DNA of 6,743 nucleotides from a gamma proteobacterium symbiont of Lucinoma myriamae (GTDB lineage Bacteria; Pseudomonadota; Gammaproteobacteria; GRL18). The position numbers and the translations under genes were made by a program. This document shows, one piece after another, positions 1 to 5,185 of this stretch (within the stretch, counting starts at the first letter, position 1; each line of letters begins with the position of its first letter). The notes below the pieces were generated by a model. The model had not been told where the DNA came from and did not search any database. It was given only the letters and a program-made list of their open reading frames with translations. The DNA is taken from NCBI GenBank assembly GCA_025655635.1, contig JAHXIM010000209.1, forward strand, positions 1-6,743, read 5' to 3'.

Positions 1-84
1 TTTGCCTGCTGTTGAGTACATTTTTTTCACCAAATCGACCAGAAAATCTGTGCTTATTGTAACATTTCTGGTCTTTATGGTCAC
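1..84 (-). other. Possible partial reading frame at left edge (doubtful)
   Basis: A minus-strand frame opens with GTG at 84-82, directly after an in-frame TGA, and stays open for 28 codons to the window edge. An internal in-frame ATG lies at 21-19, preceded by GTG AAA AAA. I do not recognise the peptide. No Shine-Dalgarno sequence is visible before the GTG, whose upstream bases are the T-run of a terminator-like structure. A 9-bp inverted repeat (37-45/65-73) lies inside the frame, which is more typical of intergenic DNA. A real gene could begin at the ATG near 21 and run out of the window. Low confidence. Confidence 0.15.
37..73. repeat. 9-bp perfect inverted repeat with 19-nt loop
   Basis: GACCAGAAA at 37-45 is the exact reverse complement of TTTCTGGTC at 65-73, with 19 nt between. 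Neither strand carries a T-run right after the stem, so it does not look like a simple intrinsic terminator. It could be an RNA hairpin at the end of the sspB transcript or a dyad binding site upstream of whatever gene begins at the left edge. The repeat is directly visible; its role is not. Confidence 0.5.
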
Positions 85-86
85 TC

Positions 87-106
87 AAAAAAAGGGATAA
101 ATCCTT
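87..106 (-). terminator. Weak rho-independent terminator after sspB
   Basis: Read on the minus strand, AAGGA and TCCCTT can pair around a TTTA loop (one C bulged) and are followed at once by seven T. The site lies about 35 nt past the sspB stop, where the sspA-sspB transcript would be expected to end. The stem is short, so termination may be partial. Confidence 0.4.
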
Positions 107-141
107 ATATTTCAAATAGATAATATATTTTTCAGGGCTGA

Positions 142-531
142 CTACTTAACCAAAGTCAAATGAGGCTTTTGAGGAGGTTCATCTTTTCCCCGAGTAGGAT
201 CGGGTGATAATGGGTCATCTGTAGTTTCTTCAGGAAACATCATTCCTCGACCATTTTCTTTTGAATAGAGCGCTAATGCAGCCATTATAGGCACATTAAC
301 GATCATTGGCTTGCCGCCAAAGCGGGCATTAAAACTCACACCATCATTGGTTAATTCCAGATCTCTGGTTGCGGTCAGACTGATATTCAGGATAATTTTG
401 CCATCTTGCACATGCTCCAGAGGAACAGTAACGCCTTCAGCTTCCGCATCAACAAGCAAATAAGGCGTTTGCTCGTTATCCATCAGCCAATCATAAATTC
501 CACGTAATAAATAGGGGCGACTGGGAGTCAT
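142..531 (-). CDS. sspB: SspB, ClpXP protease specificity-enhancing factor
   Basis: SspB is a cytoplasmic adaptor that binds the ssrA tag and some other substrates and tethers them to ClpX for degradation by ClpP. Residues 1-100 match the folded SspB domain: the opening RPYLLRGIYDWL, then TPYLLVDA near 22, GKIILNIS near 44, and the conserved FNARFGGKP near 67-75. The extreme C-terminus, PHLTLVK, matches the ClpX-binding tail of E. coli SspB (RPALRVVK). Between them is an acidic, Pro-rich linker of only about 20 residues, so the protein has 129 aa against about 165 in E. coli. The ATG is preceded by AGG at useful spacing (ACAGGTTACCT-ATG). It lies 102 bp downstream of sspA on the same strand, the usual sspA-sspB pairing, though the gap is wide and holds a strong hairpin. 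Identification is secure. Confidence 0.95.
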   Translation of the reverse strand: MTPSRPYLLRGIYDWLMDNEQTPYLLVDAEAEGVTVPLEHVQDGKIILNISLTATRDLELTNDGVSFNARFGGKPMIVNVPIMAALALYSKENGRGMMFPEETTDDPLSPDPTRGKDEPPQKPHLTLVK

Positions 532-559
532 AGGTAACCTGTTTATTTCTTTAATAATA

Positions 560-594
560 CTGCTGTCATTATTCTACTTAATAATGACATGCAG
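560..594. repeat. Long hairpin in the sspA-sspB gap
   Basis: TGTCATTATT (564-573) and AATAATGACA (580-589) are exact reverse complements around a 6-nt loop, CTACTT. The stem continues with CTGC (560-563) against GCAG (591-594) across one unpaired T (590), giving 14 pairs. In the sspA-sspB direction the stem is followed by TATTATTAAAG, not a U-tract, so it is not a standard terminator. An RNase processing site, an mRNA-stabilising 3' structure for sspA, or a partial attenuator before sspB would all fit; none can be shown here. Confidence 0.7.
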
Positions 595-633
595 CGATGA
601 AGTTCTTTCTAGTAATTGCTCATCAATATATTG

Positions 634-1254
634 TTACATATCTTCTTCAATGTCAGAAAGACTTTCTTGAAATGATTCTCTTGCAAAAATTCGCTGGGCA
701 TATTGAGTGACTGCTATCGCAGAGTCTGGTAATTCAATACACATCTCATTCAAACGCCATAAAAGAGGTGCAAGAGCACAATCAACCAAAGTAAATTCAT
801 CTGACATAAAATAAGGTTTTTGCTCAAAGACAGGCGCTATAGTCGTCAGGCTTTCTCGCAGTTCTTTTCTTTGTTTGACACCCTGCTTGTCTGTTTTGCC
901 GATTAGTTTTTCAACTAAAGGATCCCAATCTTTCTTGATTCTAATCAGTAACATTTTTAATTTTGCACGATTAACAGGGTCAACAGGCATTAAAGGCGGA
1001 TGTGGAAAACGTTCATCCAAATATTCCATAATTAACTGGGCATCGTATAATACTAAATCACGATCCACTAAAGTCGGTGCAGAATTATAAGGGTTTAAAT
1101 CAATCAAATCTTCTGGCAGATTATCTGGATCAATATTAATAATCGCATGGTTAATGCCTTTTTCAGCCAAAACCATTCTTACTCGATGACTCAAAAGATC
1201 ATTGCCGTCCGAAAACAGTGTCATTACTGATCTTCTGTTAGTAAGTTGAGTCAT
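634..1254 (-). CDS. sspA: SspA, stringent starvation protein A
   Basis: SspA is an RNA polymerase-associated protein of the glutathione-S-transferase fold that helps bacteria through starvation and acid stress by altering transcription. Residues 8-85 form the thioredoxin-like half (RSVMTLFS, LSHRVRMVLAEKGI, DLIDLNP near 49-55, the cis-Pro region SAPTLVDR, IMEYLDERFPHPPLMP). F83-P84-H85-P86-P87 corresponds to the conserved surface pocket needed for E. coli SspA function. Residues 92-200 are the helical half (KKDWDPL, QKPYFMSDEFTLVDCALAPLLWRL). The 206-aa length is close to E. coli (212 aa). The start is supported by GGAGG four bases before the ATG. Enzymatic GST activity is not expected for this family. 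It lies downstream of petC and upstream of sspB, an arrangement known in other gammaproteobacteria. Transcription may come from a promoter in the petC-sspA gap, from petABC read-through, or both. Confidence 0.96.
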   Translation of the reverse strand: MTQLTNRRSVMTLFSDGNDLLSHRVRMVLAEKGINHAIINIDPDNLPEDLIDLNPYNSAPTLVDRDLVLYDAQLIMEYLDERFPHPPLMPVDPVNRAKLKMLLIRIKKDWDPLVEKLIGKTDKQGVKQRKELRESLTTIAPVFEQKPYFMSDEFTLVDCALAPLLWRLNEMCIELPDSAIAVTQYAQRIFARESFQESLSDIEEDM

Positions 1255-1288
1255 AGTTCCTCCATAGGGAAATCATAAAACGCAAACA

Positions 1289-1305
1289 GGGGGCTAGAAG
1301 CCCCC
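1289..1305. terminator. GC-rich hairpin between petC and sspA
   Basis: GGGGGCT (1289-1295) pairs perfectly with AGCCCCC (1299-1305) around a 3-nt AGA loop, a very stable short stem. In the minus direction it is followed by TGTTTGCGTTTT, an imperfect T-rich stretch, so it may terminate or attenuate petABC transcription before sspA. On the plus strand it is followed by CTTTAAATAATT. If sspA is transcribed from the promoter proposed at 1331-1359, the hairpin would instead sit in the sspA 5' leader, ending about 34 nt before the start codon. Confidence 0.55.
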
Positions 1306-1319
1306 CTTTAAATAATTGC

Positions 1320-1356
1320 TTTATTGCTTTTTTATACTAATTAAAAAAGCAATAAA
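1320..1356. repeat. 15-bp perfect inverted repeat downstream of petC
   Basis: TTTATTGCTTTTTTA (1320-1334) is exactly complementary to TAAAAAAGCAATAAA (1342-1356), with a 7-nt loop, TACTAAT. It begins 26 nt past the petC stop codon. As RNA it would protect or delimit the petABC 3' end; the A-tract/T-tract design resembles bidirectional terminators. It overlaps a candidate sspA promoter. Confidence 0.65.
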
Positions 1357-1359
1357 CAA
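1331..1359 (-). promoter_or_regulatory. Candidate sigma-70 promoter for sspA
   Basis: On the minus strand, TTGTTT (1359-1354) is separated by exactly 17 nt from TATAAA (1336-1331), giving a plausible -35/-10 pair. Transcription would start near 1324 and yield a leader of about 70 nt containing the GC-rich hairpin 1289-1305. AT-rich DNA yields such matches by chance and the elements sit inside a perfect inverted repeat, so this is only a candidate. Confidence 0.35.
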
Positions 1360-1382
1360 TCACTATTTTTTAAATTTGATGC

Positions 1383-2120
1383 TTAGTGAACATCTTTCCA
1401 ATAATCTTTCTTCATTGCATAAGCAAGTCCAAAAAAGACAAATAGGAAAACTAAAACATAAACACCTAAGCTTTTACGATAGCTCTGGTTTGGTTCGCCA
1501 ATATAAGACAGAAAGGCAACCAGATCACGGATCATAGTATCAAATTCTTCTGGTGCCATGGTGCCTTTTTCAACCACCTTAACGCCAACAAGAACTTTAG
1601 TACCATCATGCTCTTCATAGACAGCCTCTTTAACACCTTCTTGTTTCCAGAAGATGTTCGGCATACCAACATCTTTGAATATAGCATTATTATGACCAGT
1701 GGTCTTGCTGCTGTCAGCATAAAAACCTGTCAAATAAGTGTATAACCAGTCAACACCTCTTGAACGAGCAACCAGTGACAAATCAGGAGGAACAGCACCA
1801 AAAGATTCTTTGGCATAGTCTTCTGTCATCACAGCAGTCATTGTGTTGCCGAATTTAACACCCAAAGGGTTTAAATTATCCATTACTTCAGCTTCAGTCA
1901 TACCCAAGTCATCTGCAACACGATTAAAGCGTACAAATTTAGCTGAGTGACAGCTCAGGCAGTAATCAGAAAATACTTTGGCACCACGTTGTAGTGAAGC
2001 CATATCGTCAACATCGACATTAGCAGGAGATTTAGGATATCCACCGCCACTAGCCATTACCAGACCAGTGCTTATCATTGCTATTGTTGTTAATAGCAGA
2101 ATCAGGATTGTCTTTTTCAT
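1383..2120 (-). CDS. petC: Cytochrome c1, haem subunit of the bc1 complex
   Basis: This subunit takes electrons from the Rieske centre and passes them to soluble or membrane cytochrome c on the periplasmic side. Residues 1-23 are a Sec signal peptide (MKK start, hydrophobic core, VMA then S as likely cleavage site). The covalent haem site is C54-L-S-C57-H58. PPDLSLVARSRG at 111-122 is a conserved cytochrome c1 block. M153 in VGMPNIF is the likely sixth haem ligand, aligned by eye to the family Met. Residues 217-236 form the single C-terminal membrane anchor, followed by a short basic tail. The length, 245 aa, is normal. Its ATG overlaps the petB stop by one base (TAATG), and AAGGA stands seven bases upstream, so translation is probably coupled to petB. 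Two inverted repeats follow the stop codon. Confidence 0.96.
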   Translation of the reverse strand: MKKTILILLLTTIAMISTGLVMASGGGYPKSPANVDVDDMASLQRGAKVFSDYCLSCHSAKFVRFNRVADDLGMTEAEVMDNLNPLGVKFGNTMTAVMTEDYAKESFGAVPPDLSLVARSRGVDWLYTYLTGFYADSSKTTGHNNAIFKDVGMPNIFWKQEGVKEAVYEEHDGTKVLVGVKVVEKGTMAPEEFDTMIRDLVAFLSYIGEPNQSYRKSLGVYVLVFLFVFFGLAYAMKKDYWKDVH

Positions 2121-3355
2121 TATGTAGTCCTTTCTGGAACGGGTTTATTCTTTTCAAGCTTCGTGTAGAAAGGCATCAACAGGAAGAATGCAAAATAGTA
2201 AACAGTACAAATCTGCGCCAATAATGTACGACCATCAGTTGGCGATAAAGTACCTAAAATACCCAGAATAATAAATGTTACCACAAAGATAGCAATCAGT
2301 ATTTTATACCAGCCAGCACGATAGCGTATTGACTTAACTGGGTTACGATCCAGCCATGGCAGGAAGAACAAGATAACAATTGATGCACCCATGGCAATAA
2401 CACCAGGGAATGCTGAACCTGCAATACTGGGAACAGCACGCAATATTGAATAGTAAGGCGTAAAGTACCAGACTGGAGCAATATGTTCCGGTGTTTTTAA
2501 TGGGTTAGCAGGTTCAAAGTTCGCATGCTCAATGAAATAACCAAACATTTCCGGCATAAAGAACACCACAATCGAGAAGAACATTAAAAAGACAACCACA
2601 CCGACGATATCCTTAACAGAATAATAAGGGTGGAATGGAATACCATCTTTAGGAATACCATTTTCATCTTTGTTTTTCTTAATCTCAACGCCGTCCGGAT
2701 TGTTTGAACCCACTTCATGCAGAGCAACAATGTGAGCAAAAATCAAACCAACAAGAATCAAAGGAATGGCAGCAACATGCAGGGAGAAGAAACGATTCAA
2801 TGTCGCATCACCAATAACGAAATCACCACGCACCCAGGTGCTTAAACCTTCGCCAACAAATGGAATGGCACTGACCAGATTAATAATCACCTGAGCACCC
2901 CAGAAAGACATTTGCCCCCAGGGTAATAAATAACCCATAAAGCCTTCTGCCATCAATGCCAGGAAGATTAACATACCAAATATCCAGATAAGCTCACGGG
3001 GCTTTTTATAAGAGCCGTAAATCAGAGCTCTGAACATGTGTAAATAAACCACAATAAAGAAAGCTGAAGCACCGGTAGAGTGGAAGTAGCGGATCAGCCA
3101 GCCCCACTCGACGTCACGCATAATGCCCATTTCAACGGATTGAAAAGCCAAAGCGGTGTCAGGCTTATAAAACATGGTCAGAAAAACACCAGAAAGGATC
3201 TGAATCACCAGAACCATAAAGGCTAAAGAACCAAAGAAATACCAGAAGTTGAAGTTCTTTGGCGTATAGTATTTTGCAAGATGTTTTTCCCACGTTTTTG
3301 TGGCAGGGTAACGAGCATCAATCCAGCCCATTAAACCATTAGATTTCTGTTCCAT
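2120..3355 (-). CDS. petB: Cytochrome b of the bc1 complex
   Basis: The membrane core of ubiquinol:cytochrome c oxidoreductase, carrying the two b haems and both quinone sites. The four haem-ligating histidines are H92 (RYFHSTGAS), H106 (VYLHMFR), H193 (FSLHVAA) and H208 (FAHIVALHE). H193 and H208 have 14 residues between them, one more than in mitochondrial cytochrome b. The Qo-site motif is P294-V-W-Y297 (APVWYFTPYYSILR), the variant known from beta/gammaproteobacteria, rather than PEWY. LLPWGQMSFWGAQVI near 143-157 is the conserved cd1 region. About eight membrane helices can be seen, the last two near 353-370 and 379-398; the length, 411 aa, is full for a bacterial cytochrome b without a c1 fusion. 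The start overlaps the petA stop by one base (TAATG), with GGGAG nine bases upstream inside petA. Confidence 0.98.
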   Translation of the reverse strand: MEQKSNGLMGWIDARYPATKTWEKHLAKYYTPKNFNFWYFFGSLAFMVLVIQILSGVFLTMFYKPDTALAFQSVEMGIMRDVEWGWLIRYFHSTGASAFFIVVYLHMFRALIYGSYKKPRELIWIFGMLIFLALMAEGFMGYLLPWGQMSFWGAQVIINLVSAIPFVGEGLSTWVRGDFVIGDATLNRFFSLHVAAIPLILVGLIFAHIVALHEVGSNNPDGVEIKKNKDENGIPKDGIPFHPYYSVKDIVGVVVFLMFFSIVVFFMPEMFGYFIEHANFEPANPLKTPEHIAPVWYFTPYYSILRAVPSIAGSAFPGVIAMGASIVILFFLPWLDRNPVKSIRYRAGWYKILIAIFVVTFIILGILGTLSPTDGRTLLAQICTVYYFAFFLLMPFYTKLEKNKPVPERTT

Positions 3356-3963
3356 TATGCATTACTCCCATCTTGACCAATCAGGATTACTGTATCACTC
3401 TTAAACATATGCATAGGAACAGGCAGGTTTGTCGGCGCCGGCATTGATTTGTATACACGACCAGAAAGGTCATAAATCGAACCATGACATGGACAGAAGA
3501 AACCACCCTTCCAGTCACTACCCAATGAACCCGCAAAAGGGTTATTTAAATCAGGCACATATTTAGGAGCACAACCCAGGTGAGTACAAACACCTTCCAT
3601 TACAGAGATTTTTTTATGAGAATCATAAGACCGTGCAATATTTTTACAATATTCCGGTTGCTTAGATGAATCAGAATTGACGTCAGCGAGCATATCGACG
3701 TCTGACTCCAGCACCTTCAGATTCTCATCTGTTCTCTTTAATATGTAAACTGGCTTACCACGCCACTCTACTGTGATCATTTGCCCTTCTTCAAGCTTGC
3801 TGATATCAGCAAGAACAGGTACACCGGCTGCTAAAGCTTTAGCACTCGGATTCCATGATTTGACGAAAGGTACAGCTACAAAACCAGCGCCAACGGCACC
3901 AACCACAGATGTGGCTGCGACCAGAAAGCGACGTTTGCTATTACTTACAGCATCTGCACTCAT
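3355..3963 (-). CDS. petA: Rieske iron-sulfur subunit of the bc1 complex
   Basis: This 2Fe-2S protein takes the first electron from ubiquinol at the Qo site and swings to cytochrome c1. An N-terminal signal anchor holds a twin-arginine-like motif (KRRFLVAAT, 10-18) before a hydrophobic helix at about 14-34, consistent with Tat export and retention as anchor. The cluster motifs are C126-T-H128-L-G-C131 and C157-P-C159-H160: C126, H128, C157 and H160 bind the iron, C131 and C159 form the disulfide. The Pro-rich PAPTNLPVP loop near 175-183 follows as usual. There is one extra cysteine (C106) outside the motifs. The length, 202 aa, is normal. The ATG is preceded by GGGAG eight bases away. It is the first gene of petABC, with a candidate promoter about 75-100 bp upstream. 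Confidence 0.97.
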   Translation of the reverse strand: MSADAVSNSKRRFLVAATSVVGAVGAGFVAVPFVKSWNPSAKALAAGVPVLADISKLEEGQMITVEWRGKPVYILKRTDENLKVLESDVDMLADVNSDSSKQPEYCKNIARSYDSHKKISVMEGVCTHLGCAPKYVPDLNNPFAGSLGSDWKGGFFCPCHGSIYDLSGRVYKSMPAPTNLPVPMHMFKSDTVILIGQDGSNA

Positions 3964-4036
3964 TTACTTAACTCCCAAATATAAGACTTTAACCCGCCCC
4001 AAATGACACAAAATACAAAGAACGTTTATAACTCTA

Positions 4037-4066
4037 ATTATAAAAAAGCATTCTGTTCTGGGTCTA
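4037..4066 (-). promoter_or_regulatory. Candidate sigma-70 promoter for petABC
   Basis: On the minus strand TAGACC (4066-4061, four of six to TTGACA) lies 18 nt before a perfect TATAAT (4042-4037). Transcription would start near 4030, giving a leader of about 66 nt before the petA ATG at 3963. It is the best promoter-like match in the gap, and the position suits an operon promoter. Confidence 0.45.
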
Positions 4067-4191
4067 TATTCAATTACGCCAATTCAAGACATAATCGGCT
4101 CGAAGTGTGTTACGTTTCTTAATTCGATAACGAAAAAATTGCCACATTTTCTTTGAAGAACCCCAGAATATCAAGAACTATTTAATTATTT

Positions 4192-4223
4192 ACTAATTAA
4201 GCTGATATTTATCATAAATTAGT
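4192..4223. repeat. Nested palindrome in the nif3-petA gap
   Basis: ACTAATT (4192-4198) is complementary to AATTAGT (4217-4223), and between them TGATA (4203-4207) is complementary to TATCA (4210-4214) around TT. The two arm sets are concentric, separated by AAGC on one side and TA on the other. It could be a regulator operator upstream of petABC or an RNA hairpin past nif3. No known consensus is clearly matched. Confidence 0.4.
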
Positions 4224-4370
4224 TGCTAAAATCTTCTAAATAAGTGAATTTACCAATTTATTGCTTTACTCAAAACTTTCTCTTAAAACGTCTGTTTTTT
4301 TATAAAAAATCCACTTAATCACATTGTAAATCAGAACGTATTCTAGCACATTTCACATAACTAAAAGTCT

Positions 4371-5114
4371 CTAAATTGGGTTGTCAATATCAATAAAAAT
4401 GTGTTCTAACTCAAATTTAGCGGCCAGGTGTTCTCCTAATGCCTGCACACCATATCGTTCAGTTGCATGATGCCCTGCTGCAAAATAATGTATATTATTT
4501 TCTTTAGCGATATGCCAGGTATTCTCAGAGACTTCACCGCTGATAAATGCATCAACACCCAGATCAATTGCCTGATTTATATAACTTTGTGCCGCTCCTG
4601 TACAAAGGGCCACTGTGCTGATCATACTATCAGCTGTAATATGCAGCGGCTCCCGCTGTAACTCATCATTAATAGTTTGCCTGAATTCATCGCCATTTTG
4701 TTTTTCTATTGTTCCCAGCAGTGCAATCTCATTGGTAGAAAAATACTGTTCAGGCTTTATTCCTAATTTTTTAGCCAGTAAGACATTATTTCCCAGACTT
4801 TTATTGGCATCCAGGGGCAAATGATAAGCCAGTAAATTGATATCATTTTGTAACAATGCCTTTATACGATATTTTTTTATACCCGTTATGACCTGATCTT
4901 CCCCTTTCCAGAAAAAGCCATGATGTACCAGTAAAAGATCAGCCTGCTGTTCTATTGCGGCATCAATTAATGCCTGACTTGCCGTCACACCGGAAACAAT
5001 TTTTTTAATTGATTCTTTACCTTCTACCTGCAAGCCATTGGGACAATAGTCTTTAAATGTTCCTATATCCAGATAATCATCACAATAAGTGACTAAATCG
5101 GCACGTTTAACCAT
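4371..5114 (-). CDS. Nif3/YbgI-family dinuclear metal protein
   Basis: A member of the Nif3 family (GTP cyclohydrolase 1 type 2 homolog, YbgI in E. coli), widespread hexameric toroid proteins with two metals per subunit whose cellular role is still unclear. Family blocks are clear: CPNGLQVEG near 24-32, KIVSGVTAS 38-46, LLVHHGFFWKGE 61-72, YHLPLDAN 97-104, FISGEVSE 190-197 and AAGHHATERYG 212-222. The expected metal ligands are present: H64, H65, D102, H215 and E219. The length, 247 aa, equals E. coli YbgI. The ATG has GAGGAAG close upstream and a good promoter candidate at 5148-5177. It is transcribed away from the AlgW/DegS-like gene. Assigning a specific enzyme activity from sequence would be unsafe. 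Confidence 0.93.
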   Translation of the reverse strand: MVKRADLVTYCDDYLDIGTFKDYCPNGLQVEGKESIKKIVSGVTASQALIDAAIEQQADLLLVHHGFFWKGEDQVITGIKKYRIKALLQNDINLLAYHLPLDANKSLGNNVLLAKKLGIKPEQYFSTNEIALLGTIEKQNGDEFRQTINDELQREPLHITADSMISTVALCTGAAQSYINQAIDLGVDAFISGEVSENTWHIAKENNIHYFAAGHHATERYGVQALGEHLAAKFELEHIFIDIDNPI

Positions 5115-5147
5115 AATCTTCCTCTTATCCTAAATAAAACTGTGAAC

Positions 5148-5177
5148 ATAATACTTCAACATGAATTTTTGTGTAAA
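5148..5177 (-). promoter_or_regulatory. Candidate sigma-70 promoter for nif3
   Basis: On the minus strand TTTACA (5177-5172, five of six to TTGACA) lies 18 nt from TATTAT (5153-5148, five of six to TATAAT). Transcription would begin near 5141, leaving about 27 nt before the nif3 ATG. The -35 element sits only nine bases from the start codon of the divergent protease gene. Confidence 0.5.
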
Positions 5178-5185
5178 ATATCTAA

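Larger units (their letters stand above)
3964..4370. other. 407-bp AT-rich gap between nif3 and petA
   Basis: I see no gene here. On the petA side is the candidate petABC promoter (4037-4066) with a leader of roughly 65 nt. Further up are a short dyad TTCTT-TG-AAGAA (4149-4160) and a nested palindrome (4192-4223). No convincing intrinsic terminator for nif3 is visible; a TTTTTTTATAAAAAAT tract near 4294-4310 could only form a weak A/T hairpin. The rest is AT-rich with no open frame of coding character and no tRNA or rRNA-like structure. Confidence 0.6.

Noticed and set aside
875..1090. Open frame on the plus strand inside sspA
   Set aside because: Wholly antisense to a secure sspA gene; no family resemblance and no ribosome-binding site of note.
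634..1254. Reading sspA as a catalytic glutathione S-transferase
   Set aside because: The fold is shared, but the RSVMTLFS start and FPHPPLMP pocket are SspA-specific, and sspB follows.
1316..1537. Open frame on the plus strand over the petC end and the inverted repeat
   Set aside because: It starts inside the 15-bp dyad region and is antisense to petC; the composition follows the shadow of the real gene.
3773..4006. Open frame on the plus strand across the petA start
   Set aside because: Antisense to the Rieske N-terminus, with no recognisable protein.
4467..4824. Two overlapping plus-strand frames inside nif3
   Set aside because: Antisense to a full-length, motif-complete Nif3 gene.
5180..5185. 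Sigma-E -10 element (TCTAA) just before the protease gene
   Set aside because: No GGAACTT-like -35 at proper spacing, and the site would lie on the start codon itself.
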